Source: Pomphorhynchus laevis
Taxonomy: Eukaryota > Acanthocephala > Palaeacanthocephala > Echinorhynchida > Pomphorhynchidae
Assembly (NCBI GenBank): GCA_012934845.2
Contig: WNNJ02001203.1
Coordinates: forward strand, 62,001-126,000
Length of the DNA stretch: 64,000 nucleotides
Direction of reading: 5' to 3'
In this document: in pieces, positions 40,050 to 50,185 of the stretch
Layout: every line of letters starts with the position of its first letter
How positions within the stretch are numbered: the stretch's first letter is position 1
Program-made: the position numbers and the translations under genes
Notes under the pieces: generated by a model
The model's database searches: none
Seen by the model: the letters and a program-made list of their open reading frames with translations, nothing else
Told to the model about the DNA's origin: nothing

Positions 40050-42631
40050 TTACTGGACGTAACGTAGGCGTTTTATAACATTATGACATGTGGATCCAAG
40101 TAGTTGTGCGAACGCATTTACCACGGCATTGTGTCGGATAAAAGTGGAACCCATACTCTTACATGACAATACATGCGAGACCGTAAAAGGAGCTCCACAT
40201 TGATAATCCTTTCCAATAAAAGCGTGATTCCAATTATACGTTGCAGCCAGGGCATCATGGAACTCAGTAAAGTTAAGGAATAACTCTCTCATGTCATTGT
40301 GTGGGCTGAGCCAGAATAATGATCTGATGACACTTGCATTTCGCATGACTGTCTCCAAGTCCATTCTTGATGAAGCGATCACCTCCTTTTTTACATTCAT
40401 TACCCGATATTCTTTATCTTTTCTGATTGACGCAATTACGGCCTTTTGCAAAAATTACAACTCCTCTCCATAATGACCGTCAATTGCTGGCTCACAAATC
40501 CTGACGTAGTTTATGTATTCATCGGTTAAAGTACATGTAATATCCCAGAATCCCAGGCCTTCGTGATGATTCGGAAGTGTTAAAATCTTCTCCATTTCTT
40601 TGTCGTCAATATGCATGCCCAACATCCTAGGCAGTAACTTCCCAAATAATAACGAACGACAATGCACAAACCAGCTCGATTCTGTTTTGCATGTTAGAAG
40701 AAGGTCAAACTGTATGTGTTGCAAAGTCCTTGTAAGTAAAATGTATCCCGTAAAGGCCTCGTAATCAACTACTTTATTAAGCTGATTCATTTCATCCACC
40801 CATACGTTAACACATTCACAGCATTTATTTTCCACGAATTCTGAGTTTCAATAAAGCTACCGAGATACCTTACACCTTCATATTTCATTTGAACTTTGTC
40901 TGTTTAATATATTTTCTTTCTTTACAACGATTCCGTCCTTTAAAAGTATAGTAGACTTGGCAGGATTGACATAATATCCTAATATTAGCCCTTTAGCTTT
41001 TAATGTTTCCCAGACACGTGTTATCTCATCTATCGTTCCAACACAGGCACCGTCATCTGCATACCATTTATGGGTTGCACCTGGTGCAACCCTTTGCAAT
41101 TCATGTATTAGGGGTAAAATAGAAATAGCAAATGCTGCCATCGATAAAGGATCCCCTTGCGTAAACCCCTCTGAGGACAACAATGTGATATCACTCAAGA
41201 TTAATTGCGAAGGTGCTCCAAACGTATTTTTCAAAATACAATTTAACGAAGGACATATATGCTTCATATTTTAAAGAGCCATTTTTTGATTCAGATTATT
41301 GAATGCATTTTTAGCATCTATCGTAAGTATGCAACTACTATTGTCTTCTTCGAAAGCATGACGAACAGAGTGTATCGCTGATTCAATTCCGCTTCGTTGC
41401 CCGGCACAAAATTGTGTATCCATGCAAACCGACATGATATCCTCCCTTACGTGCTTCATTACTACTCTTCCTACAATTCTTCGTAGAACCTCGCCTATCC
41501 CAATAGGTCTAACACCTGGATCGTTGTCTACTGGTATTAGTCTACATGCTGTATATGCAATGAGTTTCAGCGGATCTACAGTTTCCGTTGCTATTTTAAT
41601 TGCAAAGTCACATATTAACGAGGTAAGTCTGCTGGATTCATGATCATGTTCCCTAAGGAGTTTGTACCAGTTACAAGCATCCATACCATATGGGCATGCT
41701 GAGCCTTTGGCTTTGTGGCAGCAAATATAACATCCTCAGGTTCAATATTAACGAAATGCATGTGATGATGCTCCTTATACTCACTGATATTTTCTGATAA
41801 TAGCAACCTCTCGTTCACATCCGAAGGACTGGGATGCATCTCCTGCAGTTCTGAAAGTACTTACTTTCCTCCTGTCATAGAACTTAGAGATAAGACACTT
41901 CGAGGGGTGTCTTTTAATGTTCGTGCAGCTTTCATAATCATACCATTCTTTATCAAGTTAATAGCTATTTTCGTCACCTGTGCATTATCATTGGTTTTGC
42001 AACTTTTCACGCCCTCCATTTTTAATCTCTGTGCAAATCTTGCCTCGCATAAAAGATTGTAAACATCACCGCACTTCCACATTTGTAATCTAGCTCTAGA
42101 GTTTTTATCACTAGATGAACCTTACGACTCTATATTCTCTGGAGGATTAGGTGGCATAATATAGTCATTTCCTTTAAAGGATCATTTACAACTTTTTTAT
42201 CCGTGTTAAATTTACATTTACAATCAGATATAAGCTTGATGAACTCCTTGCCTGCATTACATTGAGGTAATGTCATCAGGTTCGAAATCCAATGTATAAC
42301 CTCACAATATATATGTTCCAGTGAAACAGATTTAGCGGACACTTCTGTCATTGATTTATCCATTGAATGTTCATTCATAAATTGTTGTCGTAACCCAGCC
42401 TCGGTCTCCGTGACTATTATTTGTTCTGATAGAAGTATCATTCAGTGTATTTTGTATTCTTGCATTTAGAGTAGATAAATCTATGTTGTTGATACGATCC
42501 TGATGTTTAGTTCCTGAGTCCAGGCTAGTTTCACTTTTGGGTTTGGGTTGAACATAATCCCTATTTAAGCAGTTACGTGCATTACAGTTAAAGCAAATCG
42601 ACCAGACCGTGCACATACGCATCTTACACAC
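40050..42631 (-). mobile_element. RT element related to the PD-(D/E)XK-type family, copy 3
   Basis: Minus-strand pieces in order: N-terminal (42,631-41,861), pre-RT (41,839-41,615), RT (41,684-40,878), connection (40,835-40,455) and a cysteine/histidine segment (40,451-40,050). Markers: GVRPIGIGEVLRRIVGRVVM, TIDAKNAFNNLNQ, GFTQGDPLSMAAFAISIL, KWYADDGACVG, GLGFWDITCT and CGAPFTVSHVLSCKSMG. The last matches the C..G..F...H.L.C..GG pattern before a RHN motif in relatives (here RHNAVVNAFAQLL). The final nuclease-like region is not seen. It is more distant from copies 1 and 2 than they are from each other. Confidence 0.7.
40878..41684 (-). pseudogene. RT of copy 3 (YADD)
   Basis: Two adjacent minus-strand readings. 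The first (41,684-41,271) has TACRLIPVDNDPGVRPIGIG, CAGQRSGIESAIHSVRHAF and LTIDAKNAFNNL, with the first catalytic aspartate. The second (41,267-40,878) has SEGFTQGDPLSMAAFAIS and ATHKWYADDGACVGTIDE, with the catalytic YADD, and ends YYVNPAKSTILLK. Only a few bases separate them, so the domain is nearly whole. Confidence 0.8.
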
Positions 42632-42660
42632 TTTGCACTTGCAGAATTACAAGTGCAAAG
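42631..42660. repeat. 11-bp perfect hairpin at a PLE border
   Basis: CTTTGCACTTG (42,631-42,641) pairs with CAAGTGCAAAG (42,650-42,660). Directly beside it (42,661-42,756) lies an inverted copy of the PLE sequence at 42,955-43,070, so the hairpin marks the junction between copy 3 of the RT element and the PLE. Confidence 0.85.
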
Positions 42661-43053
42661 TTTAAGACCTTCTTCAGGCAAAAAAATCAAAAATTCAAAC
42701 AGTAAAATCACAACTACACAGCACATATACACTTACAACAAAAACATCAAAGAAATAAGCAGACGTTGTTTTGAGATTGCCACAATACGGTTTGCAGTTG
42801 GAATAAACATGTAGTTTTTGGATTGATTTGTATTTTAATTTGATTTTGTTTGATATGGTGTTTTATTCCTTAGTGTTTTATCTTTTTAATTCGTGTTTTA
42901 TTATTTTAGTGCTTTTTAGCCAATTTTTATCCAATTGAACTTCATTACTTGTGTTTTGTAATTTTCGGTAAAAAAATTTCTTTGATGTTTTTGTTGTAAG
43001 TGTATATGTGTTGTGTAGTTATGATTTTACTATTGAATTTTTAATTTTTTTGC

Positions 43054-43103
43054 CTGAAGAAGGTCGCTAGGAGCGACTGAAAATTTATTTTTCAAATAAA
43101 TTC
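43054..43103 (+). ncRNA. Hammerhead-ribozyme-like fold in the left pseudo-LTR
   Basis: CTGAAGA (43,054-43,060) is followed by helix II GTCGC/GCGAC (43,063-43,067 with 43,073-43,077), GAAA (43,079-43,082), a perfect 9-bp helix III (43,082-43,090 with 43,094-43,102, 3-nt loop) and C (43,103) in the cleavage position after U-U. Only helix I is not obvious. The right repeat has CTGAAAA in place of the first box. Hammerhead motifs are known in PLE pseudo-LTRs. Confidence 0.6.
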
Positions 43104-43204
43104 CCTACCTTGCAATTCTTCAACAAATACATCAAATTTATCTTGAATTTATCAAGCATGGTGATCCTGAATCTTTACCTATAAAATCACAGCCAGAAAC
43201 CGAA

Positions 43205-44105
43205 ATTAGTAAACAGACCGTCGATTATATGACACATCTTGTACTGTAAAAAAAGATTGTAATTGCATCTTGTACTGGCGCAGGTATGTGGATGATGTGT
43301 TGATATTCACAGCAAGTGACTTTGACACTATTCTTATGAAGAGCACTTGGGACAGTTTAGATGATGATATAAAATGGGATGTTTCTATTGGAGATAATCT
43401 AGAGGTTGGATTTTAGATGTCAAGATCCAGATCATTAACAACAATTTGGTCACCAGTGTATACAGAAAGCCTAATATTCCACTTCAGCTTACACCTTATA
43501 CATCATTCAGACCAGAAGAATGGAAGCTTTCGAGTGCTCGCTTGATGTTCTACAGAGCAATAAAATTGTGTAGTACAACTGAGCTTGCAAACAAAGAAAG
43601 ACAACATATATGGTCCACACTGATTAAACGTGGCTATCCCAAACGTATCATTCATAGAGCTAGTCATCAGGCAATGAGATCTTCGTCGAAACAAAATGAT
43701 AAAGAATACATAACTCATCTACAGTTACCCTTTTCGGGAACGAAGCGGGACTTTTAAATCAAGAAGAGGGTTCATAAGGCTAGTAACAACGTAGGGAAGG
43801 AAATTAGGACTTATTATAAATGCCCACCACGTCTGTGGTTTTATCAAACGCAAACCTAAGAAAAACAGTATGGGTTGTGTATATTCGATACCCTGTCGAG
43901 ATTGTGCCCACAAATATATTGGTCAAACGGGTGAAAAGCTGGAAACACGTGTATTACAGCACCTTCGGTATATAAAAACGGCCAACTCATCGTCAGCGGT
44001 CTTCAATCATTGCAGGAACACATAATTAATTTTGATGGTGTTGAAATTCTTTGCCAAGAGACGAATAAGAAAATTAGAACAATTAAGGAAGCCCTTTTCT
44101 TATGA
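43205..44105 (+). pseudogene. PLE RT palm/thumb, linker and C-terminal GIY-YIG
   Basis: From about 43,250: LYWRRYVDDVLIFTASDFDT, the RT active site YVDD. Then 43,446-43,757: VTSVYRKPNIPLQLTPYTSF, SSARLMFYRAIKLCST and IWSTLIKRGYPKRIIHRASH, the thumb pattern (V.RKP.......Y.S..P...K...R.L..RA...........E...I...L..NGYP...I). From 43,865: GCVYSIPCRDCAHKYIGQTG and LETRVLQHLR, the GIY-YIG core with Y-I-G-Q-T. Finally FDGVEILCQETNKKIRTIKE. So RT precedes the nuclease, as in classical PLEs and unlike Naiads. Frames change at least twice. Confidence 0.8.
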
Positions 44106-44559
44106 CAAGAATGTGGCAAAGTCTTTGAAGGCAATAAAGCAGACGTTTTTTTGAGATTGCCACAATACGGTTTGCAGTTTGAATAAACATGTAGTTTTTG
44201 GATTGATTTGTATTTTGATTTGATTTTGTTTTATATGGTGTTTTATTCCTTAGTGTTTTATCTTTTTTATTCGTGTTTTATTATTTTAGTTCTTTTTAGC
44301 CAATTTTTATCCAATTGAACGTCAATACTTGTGTTTTGTAATTTTCGGTAAAAAGTTTCTTTGATGTTTTTGTTGTAAGTGTATATGTGTTGTGTAGTTG
44401 TGATTTTACTGTTTGAATTTTTCATTTTTTTTTGCCTGAAAAAGGTCGCTAGGAGCGACTGAAAATTTGTAAAAATTTTTAAATAAATTCCCTACCTTGC
44501 AATTCTTCAACAAATACATCAAATTTATCTTGAATTTATCAAGCATGGTGATCCTAATG

Positions 44560-45640
44560 TTGTTGAATATCTGATAGATATGTTCCTATGCATATGGAAC
44601 CACAATCGGCTTTCCTTGGATTGACAGACTTCGATTATAATTCCCATACTAAAAAAGGGGAACGCTTCACTATGTTCGAATTAAAATTTTTCAAATAAAT
44701 TCCCTACCTTGCAATTTCTTCAACAAATATGATTGGGAATTTTTACCAACGCAATAATAATAGGGTGTTTAAGCTGTTGGATAATAATTGAATATTATAG
44801 TGTAAGAACTTTATTGTATATATTAATCTTGTATGAACTTGACAGATGAAGTACTACCAAATGATCAAATCGTCTATGTTATTTATTAATTACTTGTTAT
44901 CAAGATAGTTGTGTGGGTTCTTTTTTCTCTTGTAATTAGTTTAAGTATTTTACAATCAAAACAATTTCATAGATACAAAACATTTGTATTCATAAAAATA
45001 ACAATGATAATAATTTTTTAATTAAAGGTTTAATTTTTCAAAATATAAAGAGTTTAATTAAATAGTTTGTATCGCTTGATAAAGTCTTCTCTGTCAAATG
45101 CTCACGAATAATGATAATAATTTTTTTCAATGAGACTTATTGAAGAATGTACAAACTTCGTTACCCTCAAATGGGCCGTAATATTCGATAGCATTGTAAA
45201 TGTTAAATGAAAATCTGATTAAGTTGGTCAGTTTTTTTCTTTTTTAAGTTAAAAAAGTCGGTCGAAAAGAAGAATGGATGACCCTGAATGGAACGACATC
45301 ATTTTATCGCGTGCGATGCGGCTCGACACAGTGTGAAACCAATGAATCGCCTCAGGTCACATAGGTTTTCTGCGTAACTTCTGCTTCCCCGTGCAGCCTG
45401 CAGGCGAGCGATTGTCTTCAGCAGAACCGAGGCATCTGGTCCAGCGGCACCTGTAACGGTAAACGCGAGTGGAATAAATCTGCTTGTCTCAATATCAGTG
45501 ACGCGTATTTTGATCTTTTCCTCTACTCGTGGAAATCGAATGCTGCTTCTCTATTTGATGTACATGGGGGAGCATGATGGTTGAATACCGTAACATCCAT
45601 AAACGTTCGCTTGTATCTGGTACCTTATAGTTCATTGATA
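44560..45640. other. AT-rich interval with a third pseudo-LTR scrap
   Basis: At 44,688-44,728 the stretch TTTTTCAAATAAATTCCCTA followed by CCTTGCAAT repeats the end of the PLE direct repeat. The remainder shows no gene. A GC-richer patch at 45,270-45,470 encodes nothing I recognise. Confidence 0.45.
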
Positions 45641-45649
45641 GTCTATTGA

Positions 45650-46110
45650 TGGTAGCCGGCAGCACTCATCAGTAGGGAGAACTACCATCAGTCGTTTCGG
45701 CTGCCTTGTGATATATTAAATAGGCATATCCGAGAATTTACTAACGTGGTAGCATGGGCCCAGCCTTTTTAAACTAACCATGTGCTTTCCGGATCATCCT
45801 AATTTTATTCAGTTGGAATTTTACTTGCTGTCGTTGTTTGCTTTTTCACAGGATCCTTTGAAGGATACATTTTCATAACTTTATATCTGACTGTTTTAAA
45901 CTGTGCTCCGCGAGCTAATAAGCTTCAGTTTCATAATTGTAGATGTTGCCAAAAACCGGAGTTCGATTACAAGTAGAGCAGACTTCCTTATCACTCCTAG
46001 ACGAGCTGATGGTAGCCGCCAGCACTCATCAATAGGGTGAACTACCATCAGTCGTTTCGGCTGCCTTGTGATATATTAAATATGAATTTCCAAGAATTTA
46101 CTAACATGGT
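45650..46110 (+). repeat. Repeat R350, two head-to-tail partial copies
   Basis: GATGGTAGCC.CCAGCACTCAT-type sequence appears at 45,648 and 46,009, about 360 bp apart, each followed by AACTACCATCAGTCGTTTCG and GCTGCCTTGTGATATATTAA. Between them runs a unit with GGATCCTTTGAAGGATACAT and GAGTTCGATTACAAGTAGA. An inverted copy lies at 46,932-47,340. Confidence 0.8.
45660..45705 (-). ncRNA. GAAAC-21-CTGATGA module, R350 unit 1
   Basis: Minus strand: GGCAGCC, GAAAC (plus 45,694-45,698), 21 nt, CTGATGA (plus 45,666-45,672), GTGCTGCC. The arms GGCAGC and GCTGCC are complementary. A second unit at 46,020-46,065 has the same layout with TTGATGA in the second box. Confidence 0.55.
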
Positions 46111-46126
46111 AGCATGTGCCTAGCCT

Positions 46127-46925
46127 CTTCTACAAACGTCTCTCCAATCTCAATCTCGTTCTAAACGCCGAAAAGTCCAAAATAATGCGGATCCTTCCCC
46201 GTAAACCAAGCATATCTCCTCCCATTGTATCTTTTGCCTCATCGATCATCCCTATAGTCCACAATATCAATTTCTTAGGCTTCCATTAAACCCTTCGTCC
46301 GTGACAAGGTCCGCTCGTCTAACTTAATTCTTCGTGACATCCGCCGTATCCGCCCCCTTATCGACTTCCGTTCTTGTATGTCTCTTCTTTCGTCGCTTCT
46401 TTTCCCTAAAATCGATTACTGCCTTAGCCTTTTCGCCAATTCTCCAAAATCCATCATCCTACCCCTACAACGAATAATCAACACCGCCGTTCGAGTGCTC
46501 TTTCGTCTCCGTCGCTTCGACCACACATCAACATATTTTGCTCAACTCTCCTGGCCTACCATCCACATCCGCATCAAACTCCGCCTTCTCGTTACCTTTC
46601 GTCTCATCGCTGTCGGCTCCCCATCGTTCATCAACCTTCCTTTCTTAGACGATACTCGCCCCAACTCGCTATCGCTTCGTTCCTGTCATACCCTCTTACT
46701 CCACGTTCCTAATTACTCCAACAACTACGGTCTCCGATCCTTCCTCGTCGCCGCCTCACTCGCCTGGAATCAACTCTCTCTCGACGTCCGCCGCGCTCCC
46801 TCCTTTATCACATTCAAACACCTCCTCCGTTCACACCTTCTCGACACCTGCTTCACAGTTCTGTTTTGTTGTGGTCATGTAAGCGTGCGCTGGCACGCAT
46901 TTGCCACGTTAAAATAAATCCTTTT
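46127..46925 (+). mobile_element. LINE-C, second copy, 5'-truncated
   Basis: This is the last 800 bp of the L2/CR1-like LINE on the plus strand, with the true 3' end AAATAAATCC(T)n. It carries the hAT target region without the hAT: CTTAGGCTTCCATTAAACCC followed by TTCGTCCGTGAC, a natural empty site apart from a small deletion of about 20 bp. It lies between the R350 copies, and may have inserted into one. Confidence 0.85.
46378..46917 (+). CDS. LINE-C ORF2 C-terminal domain (copy 2)
   Basis: A 179-residue open reading from MSLLSSLLFPKIDYCLSLFA to a stop after RWHAFATLK. It supplies the part missing from copy 1: FLVAASLAWNQLSLDVRRAP and FKHLLRSHLLDT, the WN.L...R....F...L...L ending common to CR1/L2/Rex-type LINEs. 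No RT active site is included. The fragment is almost free of disabling changes, in line with a young insertion. Confidence 0.85.
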   Translation: MSLLSSLLFPKIDYCLSLFANSPKSIILPLQRIINTAVRVLFRLRRFDHTSTYFAQLSWPTIHIRIKLRLLVTFRLIAVGSPSFINLPFLDDTRPNSLSLRSCHTLLLHVPNYSNNYGLRSFLVAASLAWNQLSLDVRRAPSFITFKHLLRSHLLDTCFTVLFCCGHVSVRWHAFATLK

Positions 46926-46931
46926 TTTAAG

Positions 46932-47340
46932 TTAACTATGTGCTTTCCGGACCATCCTAATTTTATTCGGCCGGTTTTTGGCAACATCTACAATTATGAA
47001 ACGGGAGCTTATTAGCTCCCGGAGACAGATTAACACAGTCAGATATAAAGTTATGAAAATGTATCCTTCAAAGGATCCTGTGAAAAAGCAAACAACGACA
47101 GCAAGTAAAATTCCAACTGAATAAAATAAGAATTGTCCGGAAAGCACATGGTTAGTTTAAAGAGTCTAGGCCCATGCTACCACGTTAGTAAATTCTCGGA
47201 AATGCCTATTTAATATATCACAAGGCAGCCGAAACGACTGATGGTAGTTCTCCCTACTGATGGGTGCTGCCGGCTACCATCAGCTCGTCTAGGAGTGATA
47301 AGGAAGTCTGATCTACTTGTAATCGAACTCCCGATTTTGC
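46932..47340 (-). repeat. Repeat R350, inverted copy
   Basis: The reverse complement of 45,655-46,010, including ATGTGCTTTCCGGA, GTATCCTTCAAAGGATCC and GGCAGCCGAAACGACTGATG. The inner part is longer than in the plus copies near GGGAGCTTATTAGCTCCC (a 9-bp palindrome at about 47,004). It contains the module GAAAC (47,231-47,235), 21 nt, CTGATGG (47,257-47,263) on the plus strand. Confidence 0.85.
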
Positions 47341-47509
47341 AACATATATATATTTATATATTGTAATTGCGAAAAATCGCTTAAAACTGTGGTCCAGGAG
47401 CCAAAGCTGGCTACGATTGATTTTTAATTCATATTTGCTGCTAAATAACTGGACTTCGATCATCAGCTCCATCAGTCTAATGTATCACTCCGAGACGTTC
47501 CTAATTACC

Positions 47510-47560
47510 CAGCAGTCATCGTCAGTCGAATGAATTGGTTATGGTCCGTTTCGACTGCTT
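47510..47560 (-). ncRNA. GAAAC-22-CTGACGA module, diverged arms
   Basis: Minus strand: GCAGTC, GAAAC, 22 nt, CTGACGA, T, GACTGC. The two boxes are kept while both arms differ from other copies yet remain exact complements (GCAGTC with GACTGC), the best covariation in the window. Confidence 0.6.
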
Positions 47561-47569
47561 TTGTGATAA

Positions 47570-48690
47570 CTATAAAGACACCAGCAATTCCTCACGATGC
47601 TATTCGAAGCTCAGGTGCAGGAGCGTTTTTACTGGCTTGTTGCGTGTATGGACCTTGTATATATTATATACATGAATTTACTCAAATGATACCATGAATT
47701 TACTCAAATTCACGCAGAAATTCTGCGTGAATTTCTTGTAATAATGGGCTACTCTGTAAGCCCAACGCGAAATAATGACGACTGCCGTTTCGTCATCGCA
47801 ATGACTAATCAGTGCCAGATCGCTCCTACTACTGGATGCAGAGTAGAAGTATATATACATTAAAGAAAGATATCAAATCTAGTAATCAGGCTGTAGATTT
47901 AATTTCAAAGCTTTCAGGTTTTACTACCCTTCTTCAGTGAAAACAAAACTAAAATTAGAATTTGCACAATTCTTTTAAAAATATAAAATTCTAAAAGTAT
48001 GTTGACAAACTGATGACTACATTCTCTTTCAGACTTTTTCCATTTGCCATTTTACGATTTACCCAAAGTGTACATCATCCGATGTACCCTTTGTTAACAC
48101 TACTATTTTTATGTAAAAAACAGAATTCCACTTGTTAACGGAACGGGGTTTAGAAACTCTAAGTCCTTGCGGAATGATTCGATTGACTACATTCTCTTTC
48201 AACCTTTTTTGTGACAATATCGTATTTGTGCCATAAACTCCACTTTGTCAGCAGACTCTTGTCTAATCGTTGGGATTTCAAAACGAATACTATAATATGC
48301 ATTATTTATATTAGGTTAAACCACCGCCTATGATTTGTTTGAATACGATTATACATTCTTTTTGAATTTTTAATTTCAAAACTAGAGTGAGACAAGATTC
48401 GTTTTATTTACTTTTCGGCTCAGTTGGCATTTTTCAAAATCTAGAAGACAAAGTAAAATACAGCGCAAATGTACGAAATAAAAGTTATAAATTTTAGGAT
48501 AAATCTTTTCACTGAAAACGTGTTCTTCATTTAGCATGTTGCTCCTATCCGTCATTAACCTCCCAATTTCTCTCATTTCTTTTCCCGCCTATTATGGGCG
48601 TATCTTTATAAGTTAAGGTAATATTTATTGTAAAATTAATATTTGTAGATATAATTTCTAATGAAAATATAATATTCTTATTCTATTGTT
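47570..48690. other. Intergenic, no gene recognised
   Basis: Contains a small inverted pair (TTCACGCAGAAATT.CTGCGTGAATT around 47,709-47,734) and the twice-used phrase GACTACATTCTCTTTCA (48,017 and 48,184). No coding similarity was seen. Confidence 0.5.
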
Positions 48691-48694
48691 AAGC

Positions 48695-48746
48695 GTAAGT
48701 GTTTTAAATATTTTGGTGTAATTTTTATAAATATTTTGGCATATTA
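48695..48746. repeat. AT-rich minisatellite, left remnant
   Basis: Two units of AAATATTTTGG(T/C).TATT-type sequence lie left of the transposon in the same orientation as the larger array on its right (50,519-50,660). The transposon has therefore inserted into this minisatellite. Confidence 0.7.
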
Positions 48747-48749
48747 CAG

Positions 48750-48991
48750 CCTTTTTCAGTTTTATAGACAACTTTTTTCAGTTTTATAGACAACTTTTTT
48801 CAGTTTTATAGACAACTTTTTTCAGTTTTAAAGGCAACTTTTTTCAGTTTTATGGGTAACTTTTTTCAGTTTTATAAGCAACTTTTTTCAGTTTTAAAGG
48901 CAACTTTTTTCAGTTTTATAGGCAACTTTTTTCAGTTTTATGGGCAACTTTCTTCAGTTTTATAGACAACTTTTCAGTTTTATAGGCAACA
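48750..48991 (+). repeat. Left subterminal array, 22-bp unit
   Basis: Eleven units of TTTTTTCAGTTTTATAGACA plus AC, with variants at the GACA/GGCA positions. Twenty-two bases is close to two helical turns, so each unit could present the same DNA face to the transposase. Confidence 0.9.
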
Positions 48992-49051
48992 TTTTTAGAT
49001 TTTTTAAATAAAATATAATTAAATTAGATGTATAGCAAAGAATTTTATTAT

Positions 49052-50149
49052 TTAAATAAAATCGACTCGTGCGATTGCCTTTACAACACAATCTCGCATA
49101 TGGGTGAAATATCCTTCTAGTCTGAATTCTTCATCTCTGAATACTCCATGAATAGTTTCAATCAATTCATCTCTATTGGAGGATGAATTTATGCTTTTCA
49201 CCTTTGATTTGAAACATGAAAAGAACTCCTCTATAGGGTTCAAGTGAGGGGAGTAGGGTAATAGGAACTTAAGAATGTAATTACTCTGAGCCAAGATTTC
49301 CTTTACCTCGGGACTCCTATGGATATAGGCGTTGTCCATGACTACAAATTTCCTTTCATGTGAGGCCAAGGTTGGTAGTTCCGTCTCTATAAATTCTTTC
49401 AGATCAGACGCTTTGAAGCTTCCTGTTTTCACCTTATAAGCACAAACACTTTGTTTTGTGATGGCACATAGAACTGAAATATTGGTCCCTTTTGAATTGG
49501 GCACGTTTATGTAGCACTTCGTATTCTTTAGAGAGTAGCCAAAACTTTGGTAAGTGTGGAGATTTATACCCATTTCGTCCAAAAATACCAGGTTATCATC
49601 ACTAATACTTGACATTTCAATGCCGTACTCTGCTCTTTTCTGCTTGTTTTCATTGCTGTTCCTATTTATAGGTACTAATGTCAGCGTTTTCCTTGTGTAG
49701 TTCATTGCTTTTATTATCCTCGAGACAGTGGGAAGTGAATAGGAACCTTCTGGATTATAAGTTAGCAACTTCTCACTCAGAACCTTAAGAGAAGTGCTTG
49801 GATTCAAAGCTAGCTCTGATGCTAAGATATTCTTTTCAAACGAAAAATCTTTTTTTGTTGACCTCTTATCCCCAGCAGAAACAAAGATGGCTGAATTATG
49901 GAGTTTTCCCTCTAAATATTTCTCGTAAAGCCTTCTAACTGTGGTTTTGGAGACGTTTAATATAGAATGCATCTCTTGTATACTATGCTCAGCTTTTACA
50001 TAACAGGCCCAAAAAAAACAATTAACTGTGTTTCCATTGATTGAAACCCTCTTTTTACGAGCTTAGACGTTCTCTTCCTCGTTAATGGTCAGGTTTTTCT
50101 TATTTACTGCACCTGACTCATCACTACCTTCATCGAAAGATATATCCAT
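49052..50149 (-). CDS. DD34E transposase with one in-frame stop
   Basis: The frame runs 365 residues from ATG 50,149 to the stop at 49,052, with one TAA at codon 29 (50,063-50,065). An alternative first ATG after it lies at 49,972 (306 residues). N-terminal half: basic segment (ARKKRVSING) and helix-turn-helix-like region (SIQEMHSILNVSKTTVRRLY). Catalytic core, counted from the ATG at 49,972: D132 in VFLDEMG, D213 in VVMDNAYIHR and E248 in YSPHLNPIEEFF, with 34 residues between the last two, hence DD34E. The rest is unbroken, so the copy is recently inactivated or even partly functional from the downstream start, though that would lack the first HTH segment. Confidence 0.9.
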
Positions 50150-50185
50150 TGAGGGTAAAACATTTTGAAAAATAATCTAAAAATA

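Larger units (their letters stand above)
42661..44554 (+). mobile_element. PLE bracketed by direct repeats (pseudo-LTRs)
   Basis: The direct repeats 42,757-43,169 and 44,137-44,554 are nearly the same (AGACGTT...TTGAGATTGCCACAATACGG to ATCAAGCATGGTGATCCT). Between them lie RT, linker and GIY-YIG pieces of a classical PLE. A reversed copy of part of the repeat precedes the left one (42,661-42,756). This matches the tandem or pseudo-LTR arrangement described for Penelope-like elements. The RT N-terminal half is missing. Confidence 0.8.

Noticed and set aside
48750-48991. CRISPR-like array (regular 22-bp units)
   Set aside because: The units are contiguous without spacers, form mirror-image ends of a transposon, and the setting is eukaryotic.
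49052-49972. Treating the shorter 306-residue reading as the full transposase
   Set aside because: The same frame continues upstream to an ATG at 50,149 across a single TAA, adding a basic N-terminal segment, so the longer form is the likely original.
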